NCBI GenBank assembly: GCA_030036915.1
Contig: JASHSC010000390.1
Location: 1 to 18,959, forward strand
From: Terriglobia bacterium
Lineage (GTDB): Bacteria; Acidobacteriota; Terriglobia; UBA7540
DNA: 18,959 bases
Reading direction: 5' to 3'
In this document: positions 7,901-15,052 of the stretch, piece by piece
Layout of the letters: every line of letters starts with the position of its first letter
Position numbering within the stretch: the first letter of the stretch is position 1
Made by a program: the position numbers and the translations under genes
The notes under the pieces: model-generated
The model's database searches: none
The model's input: only the letters and a program-made list of their open reading frames with translations
Told to the model about the DNA's origin: nothing

Positions 7901-8572
7901 AAGCGCGCCGGCGGCTTGTTGTCCACCGCCTACCCCCAAGGCGCTATTTTTACTCGCCGGTCGGTTCGTGAGCTGCAAGAAAAGAGCCGGGATGACCTCA
8001 TCCAACGTACGGAGCAGGAAGGCACCACGATAAAAACCTCGTTGCAGACCACAGGCTCGGAGCAAGCCCAACTGGCGCAGGAGGCGGCCCAACAACAACA
8101 GCGCGTTTTAGAGGCGCTAAGGCGCGCCCCCGTTAGTGGCCGAATGGTGGTTCGGATGCGGCCTGGCCTGAAGGGGTTCGAAAATTCCCCGCAGGACATT
8201 GAGGTGCGCGACGGAGATATACTTGAAATTCCCAAGGAGCCGGGAATGGTGCTGGTGATTGGACAGGTTTACAATTCCAACGCCGTGACCTATGTGCCGG
8301 GAAAGAACGCCGGCTGGTATCTCTCTCAAGGGGGTGGGCCAACACGGCTGGCTGACCGCAGCAATGTATTTATTGTCCGCGCGGACGGAGAAATCACGAG
8401 CCGCCACCAAGGAGGGTGGTGGTCCAATAGCATCCTCTCGGCCCCGGTTCGCCCGGGCGACACGATTGTGGTACCGGAAAAGCCGGTGATTGGTGACACG
8501 CGTTGGAAGAACGTCATTGCCTTGGCCCAGATCGCCGAGGCGGGAGCAATCACGGCCGCGATTATCCCATAA
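4967..8572 (+). CDS. Large polysaccharide export protein with about seven SLBB repeats (Wza-related)
   Basis: Outer-membrane or periplasmic export component for a capsule or exopolysaccharide. The 1201 aa carry an export signal (hydrophobic core about residues 28-44, cleavage likely after VLA45; an LLGC39 lipobox-like motif is an alternative). A conserved helical region (about 80-190) and a Pro/Glu/Gln-rich linker to about 380 follow. The polysaccharide-export (PES) domain begins at GPDYVLGPGDGLTIDLWGG (about 419). SLBB units then begin near residues 497 (VYVVGDVVSEGAY), 582, 675, 766 (WVSGDVRNPGQY), 858 (YIRGEVANPGRY), 952 (LRGEFKNPGVY) and 1094. A Gln-rich helical insert lies between the sixth and seventh. 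Wza of E. coli is only about 380 aa. AAGGAG lies 9 nt before the ATG. Confidence 0.93.
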   Translation: MFHQTFFRRKGLVASPAHEKHWRERQFVTIGLVIFLLGCLGTVLAQDQQRPEAQQRQDRTSGQEQPQKTVGLETAEPQPRQEHVTDWATDNLEMVSASADEIREVLKKDSGLMVELKRLMAKQAIERGQIIAEEDMTDTAILDRLDNDARFRGLATRLLQRYGYLTPELNPLSAKGKEQELMMRARAERLAHSTNTEMANMPVGPQAACGPENNTENGTENNLANCRMQASRPTTTVEQELEASEPEEPEECDPYLDEEGCPASSNRREQAPNPAQMPSQPEMTGPPPDLQQRPDLSDSLMTASITSLTSTNPQSRANPQSEGVQPTELGEVTANIPPVLPENPYRQTQRTMVSPRQPRPNLTPEPVVMEKVPEPYAYIPSLYDLYMQAAPTTGRLERFGLDVFRHQRASLGIPMDLPAGPDYVLGPGDGLTIDLWGGVSQRFFRQVDREGRLLLPEAGPVMVTGRRLGDVQEDVQRLLRTQYRDVSADVSLARLRTVRVYVVGDVVSEGAYDVSSLSTPLNALFAAGGITPRGSLRHLRHFRSGQLIEEVDAYDLLLHGVRGDLKNLENGDTLLVPPVGPQVTIDGMVRRPAVYELRDEKNLAEVLDLAGGVLPSAALRHIEVQRLEAHDTRTMLSVNLDDAGDPQAVRSQLAAFKVQDGDAIHIFPIASYNTSAVYLQGHVLRPGRYAYTPDMRLTDLVSSYKDLLPEPAEHYAEIIRLRPPDWRPEVESFDLQAALASPATSPKLAPLDTVRILGRYDLEPAPIFWVSGDVRNPGQYRTSGQMHLRDAIYQAGGLLPDASLDSAQLFRLQPDGSLKILNVNLADALNADPMDNVLVQPRDRILVHSSPYRLDPPSAYIRGEVANPGRYPLGDDMRVADLLSAAGGPKRSADLADGDLTRYYPLTGAPPGGEHQRVDLLALSSNPNSNFRLKDGDVLTVPQLPGWKDLGASITLRGEFKNPGVYGIRPGEHLSSVIKRAGGLLSTAYPQGAIFTRRSVRELQEKSRDDLIQRTEQEGTTIKTSLQTTGSEQAQLAQEAAQQQQRVLEALRRAPVSGRMVVRMRPGLKGFENSPQDIEVRDGDILEIPKEPGMVLVIGQVYNSNAVTYVPGKNAGWYLSQGGGPTRLADRSNVFIVRADGEITSRHQGGWWSNSILSAPVRPGDTIVVPEKPVIGDTRWKNVIALAQIAEAGAITAAIIP
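5600..5635 (+). repeat. Three tandem 12-nt units inside the SLBB gene
   Basis: GAAAATAACACT, GAAAATGGCACC and GAAAATAACCTG lie head to tail in frame and encode ENNT-ENGT-ENNL in the linker between the signal region and the PES domain. The unit is in frame, so copy-number change would alter linker length without breaking the gene. Confidence 0.7.
5898..5933 (+). repeat. Two tandem 18-nt units inside the SLBB gene
   Basis: The 13-mer CGAACCCGCAATC occurs at 5898-5910 and 5916-5928, 18 nt apart and in frame (TNPQSRANPQS). It is a second sign that the disordered linker grows by small duplications. Confidence 0.7.
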
Positions 8573-8702
8573 GGGAAACACTAAACAGAGAGGGGGGCTG
8601 GAGGTTCTCGCTGTGGTAAACTGTTAAACTCGTAATCGCACTGGCGCCGAGAAGCCCTTTACGGACGACCCCAATAGGCTGTGACTAGAGAAATCGATAG
8701 GA

Positions 8703-8730
8703 ACGAGCGTAATGAATCACAGACGAGCGT
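8703..8730 (+). promoter_or_regulatory. Direct repeat ACGAGCGT x2 upstream of the chain-length gene
   Basis: ACGAGCGT occurs at 8703-8710 and 8723-8730, 20 nt apart (two helical turns), about 25-45 nt before a possible -35 box. This is a candidate regulator site; the function is inferred only from spacing. Confidence 0.3.
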
Positions 8731-8754
8731 CAGGAATAGCGGACACGCAACATC

Positions 8755-8783
8755 TTAACAAACAAGGTGTTTATGCGAATATT
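8755..8783 (+). promoter_or_regulatory. Possible weak promoter for the chain-length gene
   Basis: TTAACA (8755-8760, 5 of 6) with a 17-nt spacer and AATATT (8778-8783, 4 of 6). It is the best pair in the 268-nt gap after the SLBB gene, and the -10 is weak. The gap itself suggests the chain-length gene may have its own start of transcription. Confidence 0.3.
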
Positions 8784-8829
8784 GCGGCCTGCGAATGAAG
8801 CCCTTCACCCCACGGCGTTTAGGCCGCAA
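8782..8829 (+). promoter_or_regulatory. 9-bp inverted repeat just before the chain-length gene
   Basis: TTGCGGCCT (8782-8790) pairs perfectly with AGGCCGCAA (8821-8829) across a 30-nt loop. The 3' arm ends 11 nt before the ATG at 8841 and abuts the AGGA ribosome binding site at 8832-8835. In RNA it could influence translation initiation. The arms could also be a protein-binding palindrome. Confidence 0.4.
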
Positions 8830-8840
8830 GCAGGATCGAT

Positions 8841-10292
8841 ATGAAGGGAACGAATCCTAAAACCCCGCCCGACCTTTCGGACCTCGAAGCCTCCATCTCG
8901 ATGGGCCCGGGGAACGGCGATGTGCTCACAGCCGGACCCGAGATTGGCCAAAATCCGGCAAACCACCCATCCGGTGCGAAAACCATTGCCCACCTTCGCG
9001 TCATCTGGGAGAACCGCCGGTTCTTGGCGCGCGTCGCGGGAGTGGGGTTCGTGCTTTCTGCCTTTTTCGCCCTTCTCATCCCCAACCGCTTTCAATCCGT
9101 TGCGCGTTTGATGCCACCCGACAATCAGTCAGCCTCCGGGCTCGCTATGGCTGCGTCAGCGTTGACCGGTGGGGCAGGCAATCTGGGTGGAATCGCCAGC
9201 CAACTGCTGGGAATGAGGAGCAACAGCGACCTGCTGGCCGGCATACTTACCAGTTGGTCTGCCGAGGATGATGTCGTCCGGCGATTTGACCTGGAAAAGG
9301 TCTACAAGGTCCACCGATTAGAGGATGCCCGCAAAACCCTGGACAAGCGGACTGACGTTTCCATCGATCGAAAGAGCCAAATCATCACCATTACCGTGAC
9401 CGATAATTGCGGTCTGTCTTGGCGCTGTGATAGCCCGCAGCGTGCCCAAGCAATGGCGCAAGCATACATTGACGAACTGAACCGCCTGGTGGCCGAGGTG
9501 AGCACCTCCTCGGCGCGTCGCGAACGAATCTTCCTGGAAGGGCGCCTGCACGCCGTCAGCCAGGACTTGGAAGCAGCGGAAAAAGAGTTCAGCCTGTATG
9601 CAAGCAAGAACACGACCATCGACATCAAGGAACAAGGCAAAGCCATGGTCGATGCCGCCGCGACTCTTCAGGGCCAGCTTATTGCTGCGCAATCGGAGTT
9701 GGAGGGCCTTAGGCAAATTTATGCGGACACAAACGTCCGCGTTCGCGCCCTGCAGGCTCGCATTGGTGAATTGCAGGATCAACTTCGAAAAGTCGGCGGG
9801 CAGGACGATAGTACTTCTACAGGAAATGCGTCGCCCAACGATTCGCTTTATCCCTCGATCCGCAAGTTGCCATTGCTCGGCGTGAAGTATGCGGACTTAT
9901 ACCGAAATTCCAGGGTGGAGGAAACCGTATTTGAGACGTTGACCCAGGAGTACGAACTGGCAAAGGTGCAGGAAGCGAAAGAAATTCCGACTGTGAAAGT
10001 ACTCGACCCTCCCAACCTTCCGGAAAAAAAATCTTACCCCCCTCGCACGATTATTACACTCCTGGGGGCAACGCTGGCTTTCATGTGTGGCGTGGCATGG
10101 CTATTCGGCCGAATAAAATGGGAGCAGACCGACCCTCAGGATCCAGGCAAGATCCTTGCACAGGAAATCTATCACACCATCAAAGTGGCAATTCCATGGA
10201 GCTCTCGAAATGGGTTCAAGCATGATCCTGAATCCAGAGTGAACAGTGCAACAATGAGCACAAAGGGGCGGAATTCAGAGAATGACAATTAG
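8841..10292 (+). CDS. Chain-length determinant / polysaccharide co-polymerase (Wzz/GumC-type), no kinase domain
   Basis: Inner-membrane protein that sets polymer length and couples polymerisation to export. The 483 aa show a hydrophilic N-terminus, membrane segment 1 (about 62-81, LARVAGVGFVLSAFFALLIP), a periplasmic region with the Wzz signature, a coiled coil (about 215-315), the Pro-rich PPNLPEKKSYPPRT and membrane segment 2 (about 403-423, TIITLLGATLAFMCGVAWLF). About 60 cytoplasmic residues follow, with no Walker motifs or Tyr cluster, so the BY-kinase fusion of Wzc-type proteins is absent. An unusual short segment holding two cysteines (C190 and C196, DNCGLSWRCDSP) sits where relatives usually read directly from TVxD into DPxRA. 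ATG follows AGGA by 5 nt. It sits between the SLBB gene and gmd. Confidence 0.9.
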   Translation: MKGTNPKTPPDLSDLEASISMGPGNGDVLTAGPEIGQNPANHPSGAKTIAHLRVIWENRRFLARVAGVGFVLSAFFALLIPNRFQSVARLMPPDNQSASGLAMAASALTGGAGNLGGIASQLLGMRSNSDLLAGILTSWSAEDDVVRRFDLEKVYKVHRLEDARKTLDKRTDVSIDRKSQIITITVTDNCGLSWRCDSPQRAQAMAQAYIDELNRLVAEVSTSSARRERIFLEGRLHAVSQDLEAAEKEFSLYASKNTTIDIKEQGKAMVDAAATLQGQLIAAQSELEGLRQIYADTNVRVRALQARIGELQDQLRKVGGQDDSTSTGNASPNDSLYPSIRKLPLLGVKYADLYRNSRVEETVFETLTQEYELAKVQEAKEIPTVKVLDPPNLPEKKSYPPRTIITLLGATLAFMCGVAWLFGRIKWEQTDPQDPGKILAQEIYHTIKVAIPWSSRNGFKHDPESRVNSATMSTKGRNSENDN

Positions 10293-10725
10293 AGCTCTAA
10301 ATACTTTGGTGTGCGTCAGCTATCTTCGATTTTGTTCAGTGGCTTTTCCATCTGGCAATAGGACGATTCACCCGTAATTTGTGAGACGACAGCATAACCT
10401 GTTGAAACATCACCGGTTAGGTCACAAATACCACTGTAACTGACAGGGCGGAGCTGCAGGTTTCCAACAAAAAGTCCTAGATGAGGTATGGGCCGATTCT
10501 CCAAAGAGGTCAAAGTCGGCTGCAATGGGGACAGTTTCCGCCGGTTGGCGACGTCAGTCATTTAAGCAGGCGTTGCCCCACCCATGATGGCTTGGCGGGT
10601 CGTAGCCCAAGCCGATCAATCAGTCACTACGAGGGTGTGCGGATTAGGAATATATTCAACGTCCTCTAGATTTACCAAGGCGCAGGAATAACTCTGCCAA
10701 GCAATTCAAGCTAATTGGAGAAAAA
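10293..10725. other. 433-nt gap between the chain-length gene and gmd
   Basis: No convincing gene. An 81-codon minus-strand open frame (10316-10561) has no recognisable family and no clear ribosome binding site. The gap contains an 8-bp inverted repeat (10377-10384 with 10422-10429) around an inner 5-bp one, and a 10-bp palindrome GAATATATTC at 10648-10657. No good sigma-70 promoter pair was found. GGAGA just before the ATG at 10726 serves gmd. Confidence 0.5.
10377..10429. repeat. Nested inverted repeat in the gap before gmd
   Basis: ATTTGTGA (10377-10384) and TCACAAAT (10422-10429) are perfect 8-bp arms 37 nt apart. Inside, TAACC (10395-10399) pairs with GGTTA (10415-10419). The result could be an RNA hairpin or a pair of regulator half-sites (TTGTGA resembles CRP-type half-sites, but the arm spacing is far too long for one dimer). 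Confidence 0.35.
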
Positions 10726-11733
10726 ATGCGTGCATTGATCACCGGAGTAACCGGGCAGGACGGCTCATATCTGGCGGAATTTCTGCTGGGCAAGGGGTAC
10801 AAGGTATATGGGCTGATTCGCCGCAGCAGCGTCGAGAAGTATGAGCGCATTGCTCCGTTCATGCACGATATCGAATTGGTGGAAGGCGACCTGACGGACC
10901 AGTCGTCCTTGGATGGCGTAATCAGCACGGTTCAGCCCGACGAAGTTTACAACATGGCCGCGCAGAGCTTCGTCCCTGTCTCGTACACTCAGCCTGTGCT
11001 GACCGGAGACGTGACCGGCCTCGGCGTAATTCGCATTTTGGAAGCCATCCGCAAGCACTACCCCAAGGCAAAATTCCTTCAGGCATCAAGTTCTGAGATG
11101 TTTGGCAAAGTGCGCGAAACCCCTCAAACGGAGAAGACGCCGTTCCATCCCCGCAGCCCCTATGGCGTTGCCAAAGTATTTGGTTATCACATCACCGTGA
11201 ACTATCGCGAGAGCTACGGAATGTACGCGTGCTCGGCGATCGGTTTCAATCATGAGTCCCCCCGCCGCGGTCTACAATTTGTCACGCGCAAGGTGACTTA
11301 TCAGGTGGCCAGAATCAAATGTGGCCTGGCCAAAAAACTCCTGATGGGCAATCTCGACGCGAAGCGCGATTGGGGCTTCGCCGGGGACTACGTCCGCGCC
11401 ATGTGGATGATCCTTCAGCACCGCGAGCCGGAGGACTTCGTGCTGGCAACGGGAATACCCCACAGCGTCAGGGATTTACTAGAAGCAGCGTTCAAAGCAG
11501 CCGGCCTGAACTGGCAGGATTACGTTGAAATCGATCCCAAGCTGATTCGCCCCGCCGAAGTCGACTTCCTGTGTGGAGACGCCACAAAGGCCCGCGAAAA
11601 ACTCGGCTGGGTGCCGCAGGTCAGCTTCGAGGAACTCATCAAAATGATGGTGGAAGCAGACCTGGAACTCGTCCGCAGGACCGAAGCTGGCGCACCCCCC
11701 CCGCAGCTTCAGGTGCCCGCAGTATCCGCCTAA
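10726..11733 (+). CDS. gmd: GDP-mannose 4,6-dehydratase
   Basis: Cytoplasmic short-chain dehydrogenase/reductase-type enzyme that converts GDP-D-mannose to GDP-4-keto-6-deoxy-D-mannose, the precursor of GDP-rhamnose, GDP-fucose and related sugars. The 335 aa contain the NADP-binding GVTGQDG (residues 7-13), Arg-rich IRRSS, the active-site set S122/E124 in ASSSEMFG and Y146-x3-K150 in YGVAK (matching T132, E134, Y156 of the E. coli enzyme), the Gmd hallmark FNHESPRRG, and the C-terminal IRPAEVDFLCGDATKAREKLGW. Length is typical. GGAGA lies close upstream of ATG. The reductase or epimerase that would finish the sugar (Rmd or Fcl type) is not next to it, so this step is encoded elsewhere. Confidence 0.96.
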   Translation: MRALITGVTGQDGSYLAEFLLGKGYKVYGLIRRSSVEKYERIAPFMHDIELVEGDLTDQSSLDGVISTVQPDEVYNMAAQSFVPVSYTQPVLTGDVTGLGVIRILEAIRKHYPKAKFLQASSSEMFGKVRETPQTEKTPFHPRSPYGVAKVFGYHITVNYRESYGMYACSAIGFNHESPRRGLQFVTRKVTYQVARIKCGLAKKLLMGNLDAKRDWGFAGDYVRAMWMILQHREPEDFVLATGIPHSVRDLLEAAFKAAGLNWQDYVEIDPKLIRPAEVDFLCGDATKAREKLGWVPQVSFEELIKMMVEADLELVRRTEAGAPPPQLQVPAVSA

Positions 11734-11776
11734 CTATCAACATGTCAGGGGCTGTGCGGAGAGGTACGTTTTCTCC

Positions 11777-13459
11777 ATGAAAAGACTTAAATTGCAGTTT
11801 TCCGTTGTCAGAACTTGTTATGTTTTCGTTTTCTGGCTTGGGAGTCCTCAAACGCTTCAAGCGCAAACTGCCCAAGGGCAGCTTACCTCGTCATTGGCCA
11901 AAGTGGCGATGGCGCCCGCAATTGTCGACGCCGTTCAATATGTGAGCCAAGAAGGCTCGGATTCAAGCAACGGCCTCAGTTGGGGCACAGCCGTTGCCGA
12001 TATCATAACTGCCTACAACCATCTGCTAAGTTGCACCATACCAGCGCTCAACGTCCATCAAACTTTTCGCCACTGCGGCGTAATCTCTATCGGGGCGGGA
12101 ACCTACACAATTTCCAGCACGATCGATTTTACCTCTCCCATGCTGACCGTTCGGGGAGCAGGTCGGGGTGTTACAATTCTTCAGTCGGCGTTGTCGACCG
12201 GGTGCGTGATTGATTGGACTTCCGACCCGTTTAATTCAGGTCAAGCAAGCACGAAAGGAGGCGGGTTGTTCGATCTCACCATTCTCGGAACTAGCACCCC
12301 AAGCACATGTGGAGTGAAAACGCACGATATAACCGGGTGGGAATCGAACGTCGCCATTCAAGGATTCGTAGGTCCCGGGGGAATTGGGTGGTGGAACGAA
12401 GCAATCGAGCTCTTCAACGAACGCTTCAGCATCCCGGGGATGGAAATCGCCAATAATACCACTGACGTGCTGTTCCAGAATGCCAACCCCTCATCACTTG
12501 CAACATTCGGGTACGGCAACCTGACACTTTGGCTGAATGCCGATGCGGGACAGACGGCAATGGCCCTTGAGGGTTACTCTCCATCTGCCGGTTTGTTGCT
12601 GGACAATGAGGTGGTCTCGATTCATATCAATCTGGGCAGCACCGGGACATGCGGAACTTTGACGAATGCCGCAATCATGCAGGTCCAGGGCGTCGTACAC
12701 TGCGAGCAGAGCGGCGGCTCGGGACAAACGGGATTCACGACGGATTCGACAAGCTATCTGCAAGTCTCCGGCGATTACTTCTCACTAGGGCCCGACAGCA
12801 CTACGCACGGAAATCCGACCAATATAACAACAACGCAACTCCTTTCAGGGGCAAGCTACACATCCTGGGAGCTTTATGGAGGCTCGAGGGCTATCATTGG
12901 CGCACAGAATCCTGGCACAGCGACCGGAAGCACAAACTTGGATTCTCCATCATTGGACCTAACGGGTAAATGTTTTCATGCGAGCGCGTCTCAACCAAGG
13001 GCCTGGCTGTTTCAAGACGTTGAAAGCAGCGGGACCGACGCAAATTCGGCCTTGGTTATAAATCCTTCTTCAGTCTGTGGCGGAAATGTAAATGTGGAGC
13101 TTGGACCGGGCGTTGGGCTTCGGTTTCAACCGTCGTCGGGGAGGGGAAACCTGAGCTTTGGCCTTGCGGCTGGATCGTACACCTTATTCCCCAAAATAAA
13201 CTTCCCGGCGTTGAGCGGTACGGCGGCCCTGAGTGGGTCTCCGAACGGTATTTCTGCCAAGACGCTTAAGCTTTCAGCGGGCACAGCAACGTTCACCTTT
13301 GGAACACCATATTCGTCGGCACCGGTGTGTTCTATTGGACCAAGCACTGTGGGAAATACTTACAAGGTAGTCGTTACGACGAGCTCTGCCGCAGTTATCA
13401 GCAGCAGCGGCACGGATACCTCCACAATTGGCGTGATCTGCTTGCCGCCAGTCAACTGA
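11777..13459 (+). CDS. Secreted beta-helix (pectate-lyase-like) protein of unknown activity
   Basis: The 560-aa exported protein has a signal peptide (hydrophobic core about residues 13-22, likely cleavage after LQA29) and then YVSQEGSDSSNGLSWGTA (about 55-72), a pattern common at the start of right-handed beta-helix proteins. GVISIGAGTYTISSTIDF and MLTVRGAGRGVTILQSA are typical of the pectate lyase superfamily fold. Many short Gly/Ser/Thr-rich strands follow. The last 60 or so residues (TFGTPYSSAPVCSIGPSTVG ... VICLPPVN) form a small beta domain I associate with the tails of secreted carbohydrate-active and phage tail-spike-like proteins. Catalytic residues cannot be assigned. It lies between gmd and the flippase gene, so trimming, epimerising or binding the exported polymer is plausible. 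The start is uncertain: only GAGAGG about 12 nt upstream. Confidence 0.7.
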   Translation: MKRLKLQFSVVRTCYVFVFWLGSPQTLQAQTAQGQLTSSLAKVAMAPAIVDAVQYVSQEGSDSSNGLSWGTAVADIITAYNHLLSCTIPALNVHQTFRHCGVISIGAGTYTISSTIDFTSPMLTVRGAGRGVTILQSALSTGCVIDWTSDPFNSGQASTKGGGLFDLTILGTSTPSTCGVKTHDITGWESNVAIQGFVGPGGIGWWNEAIELFNERFSIPGMEIANNTTDVLFQNANPSSLATFGYGNLTLWLNADAGQTAMALEGYSPSAGLLLDNEVVSIHINLGSTGTCGTLTNAAIMQVQGVVHCEQSGGSGQTGFTTDSTSYLQVSGDYFSLGPDSTTHGNPTNITTTQLLSGASYTSWELYGGSRAIIGAQNPGTATGSTNLDSPSLDLTGKCFHASASQPRAWLFQDVESSGTDANSALVINPSSVCGGNVNVELGPGVGLRFQPSSGRGNLSFGLAAGSYTLFPKINFPALSGTAALSGSPNGISAKTLKLSAGTATFTFGTPYSSAPVCSIGPSTVGNTYKVVVTTSSAAVISSSGTDTSTIGVICLPPVN

Positions 13460-13591
13460 AGCTTTACGACGCGACATTCCTTGTGGCAACAAAAGTAGCA
13501 GGTCAGAGGGGATAATTTCTTGGGCGCTTCCAGCACAGGGGATTTGCGAGAGGACGCGGGCTGAGGGGCCAGCGCGGAAACCGAAGCATAC

Positions 13592-15031
13592 GTGAAAGGA
13601 GTGGAAACCCAAGCAACTGTCGAACCGAAGATTTCGCATGCCGCCCTCTTAACCAGCGCGCAGCTTGTGCGCGGGATGGGCCGAATGGTCTTCGTGCTCG
13701 TTGTGGCGCGACTGCTCGGTCCTCGTGAGTTTGGGGTATACGCACTCCTATTCGCCGTTGTAGAAATGCTTTCGGTGGCGTCGGGGTCCGGCTATGCGGA
13801 CTACTTGACACGCGAAGCGGCGAAGGATGCACGGGCAGGATGGGGTCTGGCTGCGCAGCTTATGGGACTTCGCCTTGCCTGCACTTTCCCGCTCATAGGC
13901 GTGGTGCTGGGAATCCTTTGGGCACTCAAATATCCGCACGATGTACTAGCCTCGGCGGTATGGTTGTCGCTGATTTTGGTGCCCCGGTCATTCAGCGAAG
14001 TCATTCAGGGGGTGCTGCGCGGAGTCGACCGCTATGTTCCGTATTTCTCAGTCGATTTAATTTACAACCTGACTCTCCTGGGCGGCGTGGCAATCCTTTT
14101 TGCGCGAGGGAGCACGTTGGGGTTGATTATCGCTTTGGAAATAATTTCGGCAGTAGTTTGCGCCGCGCTTGCCCTTATTTACTTCTTCATATTCCGGACG
14201 AGCGAGAGAAAAGGCCTGGGATTACGCCAACTCTTGCAGAAGAGCGCAATCTTCAACATCTATGCTTTCGTAGGAAATCTTTACGACCGGCTGGACGTCG
14301 TCTTGCTTTCCAAGCTCGCCGGTGATTACGCAACGGGAATTTACAATGCGGCCTATCGGCCACTTGGCACGCTCCAGCTCGTACCTTATGGAATTCTTTA
14401 CAGCCTGCTTCCCTCCCTCTCCCGTAATGTAAACAGCCCGGACGAACGGCGGCGGCTTGAAAGAGCCATGGGGCTGCTGCTAAGTGCGGCATTTGTCGTG
14501 GTTCTCACGACCATGGTTTTTGCGGGTCCGGCAGTGCGGCTTGTATTGGGACCGCGCTACGCCGATTCCGCCGTGGCCCTGGAAATTCTGATCTGGGCGG
14601 TAATTTTGCGATACATCAACTACGGTTTAAATGTGTTGATATTGGCGGGCGGACACGAGCGCTTGTTTGTGGTTACCACACTGGCTTGCCTTGCAGTAAA
14701 TGTGATAGGGAATCTGTTGTTGATTCCCAGATACTCCTGGCGAGCCGCCGCCGCACTTACCATCGTTACGGAGTTCGTCATGCTGGCCCAGAATATCTAC
14801 TGGCTTTACCGCATCCTCGGGGCTGTTCCCCGGCCACTCGGATGGACGAAGACAAGTCTTATCTTTACCACCCTCCTCGCCTTGTCGCTTTTGGTAGGAC
14901 ATAGTGTGGCGCCACTCGCTATCGGGACCATCAGTATACTTATATTTATGGTTTACATTTACCGGGTGGGAATGTTCAGCGAATTCGCCGCAGCATGGGG
15001 GAGCAGCGCGGGACTTCCATGGAGACGCTAA
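13592..15031 (+). CDS. Wzx-type oligosaccharide flippase (MOP superfamily)
   Basis: Integral inner-membrane protein of 479 aa with about 12-14 hydrophobic segments, expected to flip lipid-linked repeat units to the periplasmic side. The N-terminal pattern (QLVRGMGRMVFVLVVARLLG, then PREFGVYALLFAVVEML) and the mid-protein NIYAFVGNLYDRLDVVLLSK, ATGIYNAAYRPLGTLQLVP are typical of polysaccharide biosynthesis/Wzx proteins. Length is normal. The start is GTG at 13592; another GTG at 13601 is in frame but has AAAGGA touching it, so the exact start is unsure. A 132-nt gap separates it from the beta-helix gene, and the following glycosyltransferase starts 21 nt after its stop, so the three genes to the right of it are likely one transcript. 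Confidence 0.9.
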   Translation: MKGVETQATVEPKISHAALLTSAQLVRGMGRMVFVLVVARLLGPREFGVYALLFAVVEMLSVASGSGYADYLTREAAKDARAGWGLAAQLMGLRLACTFPLIGVVLGILWALKYPHDVLASAVWLSLILVPRSFSEVIQGVLRGVDRYVPYFSVDLIYNLTLLGGVAILFARGSTLGLIIALEIISAVVCAALALIYFFIFRTSERKGLGLRQLLQKSAIFNIYAFVGNLYDRLDVVLLSKLAGDYATGIYNAAYRPLGTLQLVPYGILYSLLPSLSRNVNSPDERRRLERAMGLLLSAAFVVVLTTMVFAGPAVRLVLGPRYADSAVALEILIWAVILRYINYGLNVLILAGGHERLFVVTTLACLAVNVIGNLLLIPRYSWRAAAALTIVTEFVMLAQNIYWLYRILGAVPRPLGWTKTSLIFTTLLALSLLVGHSVAPLAIGTISILIFMVYIYRVGMFSEFAAAWGSSAGLPWRR

Positions 15032-15052
15032 GTTCTTGAAGGACAATATTAC

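Noticed and set aside
10316..10561. 81-codon minus-strand open frame in the gap before gmd
   Set aside because: No family recognised, no clear ribosome binding site and opposite in direction to the cluster. Reported only as part of the gap description.
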